Shown: one piece after another, positions 17,334 through 25,812 of the stretch
Layout: every line of letters starts with the position of its first letter
Numbering within the stretch: position 1 is the first letter of the stretch
NCBI RefSeq assembly: GCF_011045125.1
Contig: NZ_JAAKZF010000038.1
Span: 1 to 58,948, forward strand
Source of the DNA: Allomesorhizobium camelthorni
GTDB taxonomy: Bacteria; Pseudomonadota; Alphaproteobacteria; Rhizobiales; Rhizobiaceae
Length of the DNA: 58,948 nucleotides
Direction of reading: 5' to 3'
The notes under the pieces: generated by a model
Told to the model about the DNA's origin: nothing
What the model saw: the letters and a program-made list of their open reading frames with translations, nothing else
The model's database searches: none
Program-made: the position numbers and the translations under genes

Positions 17334-18676
17334 TGACCTACAATCAAGTACTGGGCGCGATCGAGAAGATCCTGCGCGAGAAGCTCAATCATCAACATAT
17401 GGATGCGTTCGCGCCGCAGGCGAGGCTGAACGAGGACCTTTATCTCGATTCCGTGCTTATCCTCGAAATCATGCTGGCTCTCGAACTCGACTATGGCGTC
17501 GAATTGCCGGAGGAGGTCATCAGCCGCCAGGACCTCGACACTGTCGACGATCTGGCGCGGCTGTTCGTCGAGGCATCCGACTCCGCTCGGGAACTGGCGA
17601 GGCCTGCCAAGGAACTGGTCTTCACCCGCGCCGAAAAGGAGGCAGCCGAGCGGGTCGGCGTGCATGGGGAGGACTACGTCGATATCAAGGTTCACTGCTT
17701 TGTCAGCAGTGTCTGTCATGCGGTGAAGCAAAAGCAGCTCGATCATCGGCCGTTCTTCTTCGGCGTCTGGGATGCGGGCTTCGCCGTCGATCGACGCTGG
17801 CGGCTGGCGTATCACGCGGCTGAAATCAACCACGACTTCTTCCGCGATTGGTTCGAGCGCCTGTACGGCCCCAAGGTCCGCCAATGGTATCGGCCGGAGG
17901 CCACGAAAGAAGAGAATCTGGCGACGATGCTGGAGCTTCTGGAGCGCAAAAAGGAGAGCGAGTACCTGATGGTCATGCTCGACCTCTTCCATCTGCCCGA
18001 GCGCGAGAACAAGTTCAACCAGAACCCGTTCCCGCACTACCTGATGCTGGAGAACACCGACGACCCTGCGGTGTGGATGATTCTGGACCCGGATTTCCGC
18101 TGGGAAGGCAAGATCGAGAAGCAGAAAGTCATCAACGCGATCATGCAGCCGACCGTCGCGGGCGGCTTCATTTTCGACGCCGCCGATATCAGAACGCCGT
18201 CTGCGGTCGATCTGCGCGACTATTTCCTTGCCTGTTTTCACGAGGACGACAACCTTTTGACGCGCGCCACGCGCGAGATCGTCCGTGCGCATGTCGAGGG
18301 CCGCGACGGCGTGAAGTTGGGCGAACTGTCGAGCGCCCTGCGCGAGCTGCCAGTCATCTCAATCCGCAAATACGGGCTGGAGCATGGCTTTGCCTTCTTC
18401 TGGCGATCGCTGCAGCTTTCGAACACCGAGTTCGACATAATCTGCGACGACATCGAGGCGCTGATCCAGGAATTCAAGACGCTTCACTACGCCATCATGA
18501 AGCTCAGCCAGACAGGCAACGACGCCTTCGCGGCACGGGTGTTCGAAAAGCTCGGCGAACTGGACGCGATGGAACGCGACCTCAAGCGCCGCCTCGCTCA
18601 AACCTATCGGATGTGGTGCGACACGCGCGGCCTCCTGCACGCTCCGCGCCACGATCTGGAGGAGGCCGTCGCATGA
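17333..18676 (+). CDS. asbDE: Fused aryl carrier protein and petrobactin condensation protein (AsbD-AsbE)
   Basis: 447 aa. Residues 1-80 form an acyl/aryl carrier domain with the phosphopantetheine-attachment motif LYLDSVLILE (S40). Residues about 95-435 resemble AsbE, the protein that moves 3,4-dihydroxybenzoyl from the carrier to spermidine. In Bacillus AsbD (about 90 aa) and AsbE (about 330 aa) are separate; here one continuous frame joins them through a linker near 80-95. The start is a GTG with GGAGG upstream, overlapping the asbC stop by one base; the stop overlaps asbF (ATGA). No phosphopantetheinyl transferase gene is in the window, so it must be modified by one encoded elsewhere. Confidence 0.85.
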   Translation: MTYNQVLGAIEKILREKLNHQHMDAFAPQARLNEDLYLDSVLILEIMLALELDYGVELPEEVISRQDLDTVDDLARLFVEASDSARELARPAKELVFTRAEKEAAERVGVHGEDYVDIKVHCFVSSVCHAVKQKQLDHRPFFFGVWDAGFAVDRRWRLAYHAAEINHDFFRDWFERLYGPKVRQWYRPEATKEENLATMLELLERKKESEYLMVMLDLFHLPERENKFNQNPFPHYLMLENTDDPAVWMILDPDFRWEGKIEKQKVINAIMQPTVAGGFIFDAADIRTPSAVDLRDYFLACFHEDDNLLTRATREIVRAHVEGRDGVKLGELSSALRELPVISIRKYGLEHGFAFFWRSLQLSNTEFDIICDDIEALIQEFKTLHYAIMKLSQTGNDAFAARVFEKLGELDAMERDLKRRLAQTYRMWCDTRGLLHAPRHDLEEAVA

Positions 18677-19518
18677 GGCTGTCGCTCTGCACGATCACGT
18701 TCCGCCATCACCTGCTGTCGCTGGAGGACATTGCGCGATGGGCGGCGGCGAACGATTTCCAGGGCATCGAGCTCTGGGCGGCGCACGCGCGCAATATGCA
18801 GCACATGACCGACCGCAACGCCGAGTGGATGGCGGCGTTCGGCCTTTCCGTGCCGATGCTCAGCGACTACCTGCCTCTCGACGAGGACCTGGCGTCGCTG
18901 CGTCATGCCACATCGAATCTCTGCCGTCTGGCCGGCCGCTGGGGCGCTCGCAAGGTGCGCACGTTCGCCGGCAAATCGGCAAGCCGGGACATCTCGCCCG
19001 AAGGCCGCTGGCGACTATCCGCCCGTCTCAAGGATGCCTGCATGATTGCACAGGACCAGGGCTGCCAGATACTCGTCGAGACGCATCCAGGAACGCTTGC
19101 CGATACATTGTCGTCGACGCAGCGCCTGATCGAGGAGATCGATCATCCGGCGCTCGGGATCAACTTCGACACATTGCACGTCTGGGAAGGCGGCGACGAT
19201 CCGATCGCCGCGCACCGCGCCCTCCTGCCGCATATCCGGCACTACCATCTGAAGAACGTGCGCTCGCGCGCCGACCTGGGCGTCTTCGAACCGGCGAACG
19301 TCTATGCGGCAGCCGGGAAACGGACGGGAATGACGGCGCTTTTCGACGGTGTCGTGGACTATCTGGAGTTCCTTGACGAACTGTTCGAGCGTGACGATGT
19401 CGACGCCTCGCTCGAATGGTTCGGCGGCGACTGCTTCAACATACTCGCCAACGACGCTCGTAACATACGTCTCCTCGAAGCTGATCGAGATGCGCCTATC
19501 CGCGCCGGCGTAGCGTAA
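18673..19518 (+). CDS. asbF: 3-Dehydroshikimate dehydratase, AsbF-like
   Basis: 281 aa TIM-barrel of the xylose-isomerase-like/AP-endonuclease 2 superfamily, the length of AsbF. Candidate metal ligands are spread as in AsbF: LVETHPGTLAD (E, H), GINFDTLHVW (D, H), RHYHLKNVR (H) and a C-terminal SLEWFGGD (E). AsbF makes 3,4-dihydroxybenzoate from 3-dehydroshikimate, supplying the catechol of petrobactin. The ATG at 18673 overlaps the asbDE stop by 4 bases. An in-frame-open longer ORF in this frame starts inside asbDE, but the overlap and the family N-terminus (MRLSLCTITFRHH) fix this start. It is the last gene of the operon, followed by a strong hairpin. Confidence 0.9.
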   Translation: MRLSLCTITFRHHLLSLEDIARWAAANDFQGIELWAAHARNMQHMTDRNAEWMAAFGLSVPMLSDYLPLDEDLASLRHATSNLCRLAGRWGARKVRTFAGKSASRDISPEGRWRLSARLKDACMIAQDQGCQILVETHPGTLADTLSSTQRLIEEIDHPALGINFDTLHVWEGGDDPIAAHRALLPHIRHYHLKNVRSRADLGVFEPANVYAAAGKRTGMTALFDGVVDYLEFLDELFERDDVDASLEWFGGDCFNILANDARNIRLLEADRDAPIRAGVA

Positions 19519-19543
19519 GCCATCGCGTTTCGATACGAATTGC

Positions 19544-19578
19544 AAGGCCGGCGCAGGTCACTCCCGCGCCGGCCTTTT
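19544..19578. terminator. Bidirectional rho-independent terminator
   Basis: A 9-bp perfect stem GGCCGGCGC / GCGCCGGCC (19546-19554 with 19566-19574) encloses an 11-base loop and is followed by TTTT. It sits between the convergent asbF and TonB-receptor genes and can end both transcripts. Confidence 0.85.
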
Positions 19579-19583
19579 CGATG

Positions 19584-19635
19584 TCAGAACCGCGCGGTGG
19601 CGCTCGGGGTCAGAACCGTGCCGTGGCGCTCAGCC
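19584..19635. repeat. 26-base tandem duplication at the 3' end of the TonB receptor gene
   Basis: Two 26-base copies (19584-19609 and 19610-19635) are almost identical. The upstream copy in gene orientation encodes the receptor's last residues LSATARF and stop. The second copy, past the stop, would encode PSATARF and another stop. Confidence 0.75.
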
Positions 19636-21688
19636 TGAACGAGCGGCCGGGATCATAGTGCGGATCCACGCCGTCGAAGTCCTGTCCGTAGGCCGCGCGA
19701 TCCGTATAGTTCTCGTCGAATATGTTGAGTGCGTCGGCGCGCAGCGTGAAGTTCGGCTTCGAAGGCGGTGTCCACTCGAGATAAGCATTCACCACCTCAT
19801 AGCCGGGAAGTTCTTTCTTTGCGCTCTCCGGGTCGGTCGGATGCCTCACCAGGGTCCTGTCGGTCTTCAAGGCGATTTCGATGTCGCCACCGACTTCAAT
19901 GCCCCAATCGTCGAATGTGTATCCGGCGCCGATCATGATGATCTGCCCGAGCGGCGTCGTCAGGTACCGGCCGATCTCGGAATCGGCAGGGATATCGTCG
20001 ACATCGGCATTGATGTCGGCGTATTTCACGCTGACAAAGCCGGCGTCCCAATCATATCGGCCTCCGATTTCCCAGCCGTTGGAGACGAGATCGAGCGTGC
20101 GGATCGACGTCACTTCCGGGACCGGCGCGCCGCGTCCGAACACCGGCAAGCGTGCATCGCTTATGTCGGTGCGAAAGACATTCGCTTCGAAGGTGAAGCC
20201 ATTGTAAAGGGCCACAAGACCGGCCGTGTAGTTGTTGGAGGTGACCGGTTCCGGGCCATCGGCATAGGTCCAGAGTGGATTCTGGATGAAGTTCTCCGCC
20301 AGCGGAACGCCGCCCCAGACATGCGAGGTGCCGGCCTTGACGGTCAGGAATTCCGGCACAAGGTCATATTCGCCGGAGATGTTGCCGCTCACGCCAGCAT
20401 TCTTCCAATCCGAATCGTCGACGCCGGTGAACCACTGATGATCGGCGCGGCCGCCAAACGAAATCCGGGTGCGGTCGAAAGGCTCCAGCCTTGCTTGCGC
20501 ATAGGCGCCGATGTTTGTGGCGCGCTCGTCCGTAAAGAACGGCTCCGTCGGGTTGCGATACTCCAAATCGGCCTTGTCGTTGTAGAAATCAAAGCCGGCA
20601 GTGACGCTGCCGATGTCGAGCGCAAACCTGTTCTCCACCTTGCCGTTGAAGCTGCTGGTCGCGCCTTCCGTGGGCGAAACAACGTCGAAGAAATACTCAG
20701 GTGTCGCGATCTGCGTTCTGCTATAGGCGAGCACGATCTTGGGATCCCACCAACCTTCCGGCGACGTATCGGTATAGGTAAAGACCGTGTTCTGGCGGTG
20801 CAGATCGTAATTCCGCAGTTCGGGTTCCCGTCCCGGCCGATTGATATAGACATTGGCGCGATAGGGACGGAGGTCGTCGTCGCGCACCTGCTCGTGGCTG
20901 AGTTCGAAGCGATGCCCCTCGACGCTTTCGTAAGCGATCTTGGCGAGCCCGCTGATCAGGTTCGTGCCCGTCCCCGGCATCTCATCGCCGTCGCCAGCGG
21001 TGAAGTTGCCGCCGTTGCTGTAATTGATGTAACCGAGATATTCGAAGCCGCCCTGCTGGCCGAAGGCGCTGACGCCGGTCGTGTAGGTTTCGCTGTTGGT
21101 GTCCCAGATACCGGTGACGAAACCGCCGAAGTTGCGGCCTGGTTCGAGCAGGTCGGCAGCGTCCTTCGTCTCGAAGCCGAGCGAGCCGGCCAGCGCGCCT
21201 GGACCGGCGTCGGCCGGCGCGACGCCCGCCTGCACGGACGCGGCTTTCAGGAGCGCCGGGTCGAGCAGGTAGGTGCCGTTGTGGTGGAACACCTTGTTGT
21301 TCTGTCGCGACCCGTCGACGGTCACCGCCAGATTGTTCTCGTCGATACCGTTTACGTAGATCTTCTGCGTGCTTGGGATCGCCCCGCCGACGGCGATCTG
21401 TGGTTCGCCGGAAAAGACTTCCCTCAAGTCCCGCGGTTTCTTGCGGTCGATCTCCTGCTGGTCGATGATGATCACATCGGCGCCGGCCGTAGCGTCAGCG
21501 CCCGCACCCACGTCCACGATGATGATGGTCTCGAGTTGCGTTACTCCATCGGGAGCTTGAGTGTCTTCAGCGGAAGTCGTCGCGGCTTCCGCTTCCCGGG
21601 TGGGATCCGACTGCGCCAGCGCGCCGGTACACAAGAGAGTGGACATCGCGGTGCTGACGGCAAGCGCTCTTAGATAATCGGATGACAT
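19610..21688 (-). CDS. TonB-dependent outer-membrane siderophore/heme-type receptor
   Basis: 692 aa with a signal peptide (about 1-25, ending GALAQ), a putative TonB box ETIIIVDVG near residue 52, a plug domain (about 65-180: KIYVNGIDENNLAVTVDGSRQ, then SVQAGVAPADAGPGALAG) and a 22-strand-type barrel. It ends in an aromatic residue (RF), as needed for BAM recognition. Plug motifs are closest to the hemoglobin/heme receptor branch. Position after a siderophore importer and convergent with asb genes suggests it brings ferric petrobactin across the outer membrane. The start is taken as the ATG at 21688 (a TTG precedes it). A 170-base gap separates it from the ATPase gene, so it may have its own promoter. 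Confidence 0.9.
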   Translation of the reverse strand: MSSDYLRALAVSTAMSTLLCTGALAQSDPTREAEAATTSAEDTQAPDGVTQLETIIIVDVGAGADATAGADVIIIDQQEIDRKKPRDLREVFSGEPQIAVGGAIPSTQKIYVNGIDENNLAVTVDGSRQNNKVFHHNGTYLLDPALLKAASVQAGVAPADAGPGALAGSLGFETKDAADLLEPGRNFGGFVTGIWDTNSETYTTGVSAFGQQGGFEYLGYINYSNGGNFTAGDGDEMPGTGTNLISGLAKIAYESVEGHRFELSHEQVRDDDLRPYRANVYINRPGREPELRNYDLHRQNTVFTYTDTSPEGWWDPKIVLAYSRTQIATPEYFFDVVSPTEGATSSFNGKVENRFALDIGSVTAGFDFYNDKADLEYRNPTEPFFTDERATNIGAYAQARLEPFDRTRISFGGRADHQWFTGVDDSDWKNAGVSGNISGEYDLVPEFLTVKAGTSHVWGGVPLAENFIQNPLWTYADGPEPVTSNNYTAGLVALYNGFTFEANVFRTDISDARLPVFGRGAPVPEVTSIRTLDLVSNGWEIGGRYDWDAGFVSVKYADINADVDDIPADSEIGRYLTTPLGQIIMIGAGYTFDDWGIEVGGDIEIALKTDRTLVRHPTDPESAKKELPGYEVVNAYLEWTPPSKPNFTLRADALNIFDENYTDRAAYGQDFDGVDPHYDPGRSFRLSATARF

Positions 21689-21858
21689 CAACTTGATTTC
21701 CCCTCAATGACGGCGGCCCCGGCCGGCGCGAAACGCGCGGCCCGGATTGCCTTAACGCATCGGGGCGATCTCGACAATAAAGTTGATTAAAAAAATCCAG
21801 TTTATGCAAGCTACTGTAACCATTGTGTTCTTCAGAACACACCAAGCGTTCGCGCGCC

Positions 21859-22617
21859 TCAAATGTGGTGCAGGACCGCCAATCGACCGGCGACCCGTTC
21901 GACACGCATCGGGAAGCCAAAAATGCCCTCCAGAATGTCTGGCCGGATGATGGCGTTGGTGTCGCCCGATGCGACAATGGCGCCATCCTTCATCGCAACG
22001 ATACGGTCGGCGTAGGCGGCTGCGTGATTGATGTCGTGGAGCACGATAAGCACCGTCTTGCCGTGCTCATCGGCGATATGTCTCAGCGTCCGCATGAGGT
22101 TCCTTGCATGAAACATGTCGAGGTTGTTCAGCGGTTCGTCGAGAAGGATGTAATCCGTCCCCTGGCAGAAGGTCATGGCGACGAGGGCGCGCTGCCGTTG
22201 ACCGCCCGACAAGGTGTCGATGAAGCGCTGCGCCAGATCGCTGAGATCGAACCGTTCGAGGGATGCCGCGATGATTTCGCGGTCTTTCGCCGTCAGGCTC
22301 CCGCGGTGATGCGGGAAACGGCCAAAACCCACTAGCTCTACGACGCGCAGGCGGCTTGCGACGCCGGGATCCTGTCGCAGGATGGCCATGGCCTTGGCCA
22401 GTTGCCGGCTCGGCGTCGTATCGACCGGCAGACCGTCGACGGTGATGCGGCCGCTTTGCAGCGGCTGCAGGCGGGCGATCAACGACAACAGGCTGGACTT
22501 ACCGGCGCCGTTCGGGCCGACAAGCGCCGTGACCCCACCCTTCGGCACTGCCAGGCTGACATTGTCCAGGATACGGTTGCCGCCAAGAACCAGGGAGACG
22601 CCTGCAATCTCGATCAT
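21859..22617 (-). CDS. Ferric-siderophore ABC importer ATPase (FepC/FhuC/YclP type)
   Basis: 252 aa cytoplasmic ATPase with Walker A GPNGAGKSSL, Q-loop ILRQ, signature LSGGQRQRALVAM, Walker B YILLDEPLNNLD and H-loop VLHD. The ATG at 22617 overlaps the permease stop (ATGA), which excludes the longer upstream open frame. It is the last gene of the binding protein-permease-permease-ATPase run that should import ferric petrobactin across the inner membrane. Confidence 0.93.
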   Translation of the reverse strand: MIEIAGVSLVLGGNRILDNVSLAVPKGGVTALVGPNGAGKSSLLSLIARLQPLQSGRITVDGLPVDTTPSRQLAKAMAILRQDPGVASRLRVVELVGFGRFPHHRGSLTAKDREIIAASLERFDLSDLAQRFIDTLSGGQRQRALVAMTFCQGTDYILLDEPLNNLDMFHARNLMRTLRHIADEHGKTVLIVLHDINHAAAYADRIVAMKDGAIVASGDTNAIIRPDILEGIFGFPMRVERVAGRLAVLHHI

Positions 22618-23588
22618 CGCCGGCTCCCGCCAAACAGAATGGCGAGGAACACGATACCTCCGACGAATTCCACGACGATGCCGAGGCTGCCTTCCCCGCC
22701 CAGAGCATGCTGGAGGACTATCTGGCCACCCACGAGCACGATTATCGCCGTGAACGCGGCTGCCGGCAGAAGAATGGCGTGCCGGCCGGCGCCCACAATG
22801 CGTTCGGCGAGCGAAACCACCAGCAGCCCCAGAAACGCCATCGGACCGACCAGCGCCGTCGACGCAGAAACGAGCGCGGCGACAAGAACCAGGAGCCCGG
22901 CAGCCGTGCCGCGCCACGCGACACCGAGCCCGATGGCTGTGTCGGCGCCCAGCGCGAGCACATCGAGAACATGTCGCGCCCGCCAGGCGGTGGCGACACC
23001 CGCCACGGTGATCACGCCAGCCAGCAGCAGGAGACCGGGTTCCACTGTATTGAAGCGCGCGAAGACTGCGCCTTGCAGCACCGCGAAATCGTTCGGATCC
23101 AGCAGCCGCGCCAGCAAGGTCGTCAACGATCGGAACAGCACGCCCAGCACGATGCCCGTCAGCAACATCAGCGTCAGGTCGAAACGCCGGCGAAGCATAG
23201 GCAGGAACAGCGCCAGCGCGAGGCACGTCATTGCCGTGAAGTTGCCAAGGAAGTGCAGGCGGGGATCCATGCCGGCAAAACCGAAACCAGTCAGCGCAAA
23301 AACAAGCGCGGTCTGGCAAAAGACGTAGAGCGCGTCCAGCCCCATGATCGATGGAGTGATGATGCGGTTGGCGCAAACGGTCTGAAACACGACCGTCGAA
23401 ACCGCCACCGCCACGCCGACCAGAACCATCGCCGCCAGCCGCACTGCACGCAGTTCGATCACGAAGGCGAGATTGCCGCGCAGGCCGATCGTCATGAACC
23501 CTAGCGCGACCAGCAGTGCGACCGCCGCCATCACGGCGAGGCGGTGGTCGGGCCGCACCAAGCCCCGTTCCATCGCGACTTCAGTCAT
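22614..23588 (-). CDS. Ferric-siderophore ABC importer permease (FecCD family), second subunit
   Basis: About 324 aa with some nine hydrophobic segments and the FecCD signature region ALGADTAIGLGVAWRGTAAGLLVLVAALVSASTALVGPMAFLGLLVV. It pairs with the neighbouring permease as in FatC/FatD or YclN/YclO. The ATG at 23588 overlaps the preceding gene by 8 bases; a TTG 15 bases earlier and a later ATG are alternative starts. Confidence 0.92.
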   Translation of the reverse strand: MTEVAMERGLVRPDHRLAVMAAVALLVALGFMTIGLRGNLAFVIELRAVRLAAMVLVGVAVAVSTVVFQTVCANRIITPSIMGLDALYVFCQTALVFALTGFGFAGMDPRLHFLGNFTAMTCLALALFLPMLRRRFDLTLMLLTGIVLGVLFRSLTTLLARLLDPNDFAVLQGAVFARFNTVEPGLLLLAGVITVAGVATAWRARHVLDVLALGADTAIGLGVAWRGTAAGLLVLVAALVSASTALVGPMAFLGLLVVSLAERIVGAGRHAILLPAAAFTAIIVLVGGQIVLQHALGGEGSLGIVVEFVGGIVFLAILFGGSRR

Positions 23589-24561
23589 TGCTGTTCCGGC
23601 CAAGCAGCAGCATCAGGAAAAGTATCGCCCCCACGACGCCGAGGATCGTGCCGACCGGAACCTCGTAGGGGAAGCGGAGGAGCCTGCCGATGGTGTCGCA
23701 GGCAAGCACCAACGCAGCACCGCCGCCGGCGACCCACGGCAAGGTCTGGCGCAGATTTTCACCGGCGAAGCGCGACACAATGTTCGGGACGACCAGCCCG
23801 ACGAAAGGGATTGTCCCGACAACAACCACAGTCAGAGCGGTGATCGCCGAGACGATGACCAGGCCGAGCCGCAGCATACCGGCGTAGTTCAGTCCGAGCC
23901 CGATGCTGACGTCCTTACCCAGCGAAAGGATCGTCAGACGGTCGGCCGTCCACCACGCCAGTGCGACCAGAGCGCCCGCAACCCACAACAGCTCATAGCG
24001 CCCGCGCAGGACGCCTGAGAACTCACCTGTGATCCACACTTCGAGGTATTGCAGGAGATCCAAATGCCACGCGGCAAAAGTCGCGGCAGATCCAATGATG
24101 CCGCCATAGACAAGTCCGAACAGCGGAACGAGAAAGGGCTGCGTTGGCGGCAGCCTATGGGCAAACATGAGAAAAATGGATGTTCCGGCGAGAGCGGTCG
24201 CGGCGGCGCCGAGCGCCTTCCATCCAAGCGACGCATTTGGCCACACGAGCGTCACGATCAGTATGCCGAGTGCTGCGGATTGCGCGGTTCCCGCGGTCGA
24301 CGGCTCGACGAAACGATTGCGGGCAAGTGTCTGCATCACAAGCCCCGCGATGGCCAATGCGCTGCCGGCCAGAAGCGCCGCCAGAGTACGTGGCAGCCGG
24401 CTGATCATGATCAGCCGCAACGCTTCCGGATCGGAACCCAGGCTTCCTATCGCAAGATCGCTGACGCCGACAACCAGACTGGCCGCAAAAAGCGCCAGCA
24501 AGGTTGCGATGCCGATTGCCTGATAAACGATGCCCGGACGGCCAATGGATTCAGCCGTCAT
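23581..24561 (-). CDS. Ferric-siderophore ABC importer permease (FecCD family), first subunit
   Basis: 326 aa, polytopic. Typical FecCD features are MISRLPRTLAALLAGSALAIAGLVMQTLARNRFVEPSTAGTAQSAALG in the first third and VVGTIPFVGLVVPNIVSRFAGEN near the C-terminus. The ATG overlaps the binding-protein stop by 4 bases. It forms half of the inner-membrane channel for the ferric siderophore. Confidence 0.93.
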   Translation of the reverse strand: MTAESIGRPGIVYQAIGIATLLALFAASLVVGVSDLAIGSLGSDPEALRLIMISRLPRTLAALLAGSALAIAGLVMQTLARNRFVEPSTAGTAQSAALGILIVTLVWPNASLGWKALGAAATALAGTSIFLMFAHRLPPTQPFLVPLFGLVYGGIIGSAATFAAWHLDLLQYLEVWITGEFSGVLRGRYELLWVAGALVALAWWTADRLTILSLGKDVSIGLGLNYAGMLRLGLVIVSAITALTVVVVGTIPFVGLVVPNIVSRFAGENLRQTLPWVAGGGAALVLACDTIGRLLRFPYEVPVGTILGVVGAILFLMLLLGRNSND

Positions 24562-25466
24562 TGGGTCTGGGCGAACGCGTCCCGGATCGTCTCAAGCACG
24601 CGCTTCGTCGACCGGACGCCGCCTGCAGCGATGTAGAAATCGGCTGCCGGCATGTAGACTACCTGCTTCTTCTTCCAGGCTGTAGTCGCCGCAACCAACT
24701 CATTGTCGAGCGTCGCCATGGCATTCTGCTCGCCCGAACCGATCGCGGCGGCGCGATCGAGCACGATAAGCCAGTCCGGATTGGCGTCACGGAGGAACTC
24801 GAAGGAGATCGCTTCACCGTGGATGGCGGCCTCGACATCCTCGACTGCCGGCGGCAGTTCGAGCGCCGAATGCACCCAGCCGAAACGGGAATCTTTGCCG
24901 TAGGCCGTCACTTTCGGACCGCTCGTCATCACGATCAGCGCCTTGCCCTTGCCCTTGACGGCGGCACGTGTCGACAAGAGCGCGTTGTCGAGTTCCAAGG
25001 CAAGCGCCTCGGCCTCGGCCTGCCTGCCGACGAGAGCGCCGTAAGCCGTCAGGCGCTGCTTTGCCTGCGCGAACAGGTCATCGCCGTCCATCGTCATGTC
25101 GATGGTCTGCGCAATCCGGCTCGTCGCCGCCAGTTGCGGCGAGGAGCGTCCGCCGACAATGATGAGGTCCGGCGCCAGCGCGCTCAGGGCCTCCAGGTCG
25201 GGCTCGAAAATGGTGCCCACGATTTCCGCGCCACCCTTCAATCCGGCAAGTTCGGGCACATAGAGGTTCTCGGGCAAGCCGGCAATCTTCACACCCAGGC
25301 TGTTCAACGTATCGACTGCCGCAATATCGAAGACGGCGAGCGTTTGCGGCGTGTTGCCGACGGTTACCGGGCCTTTCGCAGTCTCGATCTCGGTTGCGAA
25401 CGCCTGAACGACGAAAAGAGCCAGCGCCGACAGCGCCAGGACCGGGTTGAGCCATCTCATGAGCAT
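24558..25466 (-). CDS. Periplasmic ferric-siderophore-binding protein (FatB/YclQ/CeuE-like)
   Basis: 302 aa with a signal peptide (MLMRWLNPVLALSALALF to about FATE) and a class III periplasmic binding fold. FDIAAVDTLNSLGVKIAGLP and APDLIIVGGRSSPQ are characteristic of the FatB/YclQ branch, members of which bind petrobactin or other catecholates. The signal peptide and a CGGAG before the ATG at 25466 fix the start; the open frame extends 65 codons further without meaning. It heads the importer genes, 23 bases after DUF2218. Cleavage appears to be by signal peptidase I; no lipobox Cys is seen. Confidence 0.92.
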   Translation of the reverse strand: MLMRWLNPVLALSALALFVVQAFATEIETAKGPVTVGNTPQTLAVFDIAAVDTLNSLGVKIAGLPENLYVPELAGLKGGAEIVGTIFEPDLEALSALAPDLIIVGGRSSPQLAATSRIAQTIDMTMDGDDLFAQAKQRLTAYGALVGRQAEAEALALELDNALLSTRAAVKGKGKALIVMTSGPKVTAYGKDSRFGWVHSALELPPAVEDVEAAIHGEAISFEFLRDANPDWLIVLDRAAAIGSGEQNAMATLDNELVAATTAWKKKQVVYMPAADFYIAAGGVRSTKRVLETIRDAFAQTQ

Positions 25467-25489
25467 GCTCCGTGTCGAAGACAGGCGCT

Positions 25490-25774
25490 TCAATCGTGCC
25501 ACGCCAGCGGCTGGAGATTTTCGCGGAAGGCGAACCGGACGAGATGCGATTCGATGACTTGCTTGGTCTCGGTCAAAGCGCTGGTGTCGGCCGCTTCCAC
25601 CGTTATATCCAGCTCTTTGAGGCCGGCATTCATGGTAGCCGTGCCGCAGGAAAAACGGCACTGCCCGTGACCATCACCGTAGGCGACCTCCACCTTGTGC
25701 GCGAAATGTTTGCAGAGCTGCTGGAGATATTTGCCCGCATTCGGCGTTTCGCAGCGCGTGGTTGCAGTCAGCAT
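25490..25774 (-). CDS. DUF2218-family protein
   Basis: 94 aa. Family features: N-terminal ATTRCETPNAGKYLQQLCKHFAHKVEV, a central Cys-containing strand (GQCRFSCGTATM) and the C-terminal HLVRFAFRENLQPLAWHD. It is cytoplasmic with no signal or TM. It is first in the minus-strand operon ahead of the siderophore-binding protein, with a GAGG before the ATG and an iron-box-like site immediately upstream. Small DUF2218 proteins are frequent beside iron genes; a role in handling imported ferric siderophore or iron is inference. Confidence 0.85.
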   Translation of the reverse strand: MLTATTRCETPNAGKYLQQLCKHFAHKVEVAYGDGHGQCRFSCGTATMNAGLKELDITVEAADTSALTETKQVIESHLVRFAFRENLQPLAWHD

Positions 25775-25789
25775 GGAGACCTCATAACA

Positions 25790-25812
25790 TGATATTCGAA
25801 CTCAAGTTATCC
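25790..25812 (-). promoter_or_regulatory. Iron-responsive (IRO/RirA-like) box upstream of DUF2218/importer operon
   Basis: On the plus strand 25790-25804 reads TGA-TATTCGAAC-TCA, an exact TGA-N9-TCA match. In the minus orientation it is preceded by AGGATAAC-T, as at the asbA promoter. It lies 16-30 bases upstream of the DUF2218 start and about 185 bases from the divergent exporter start, so it could serve both. Confidence 0.6.

Noticed and set aside
19658-21673. 671-codon plus-strand open frame opposite the TonB receptor
   Set aside because: A shadow of the receptor gene, which has a signal peptide, plug and beta-signal; the opposite-frame protein has no family likeness.
21784-21798. Possible iron box upstream of the TonB receptor (TGA-N9-TCC)
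   Set aside because: It deviates at the last base, lies in an A-tract and lacks the AGGATAAC extension shared by the other two sites.
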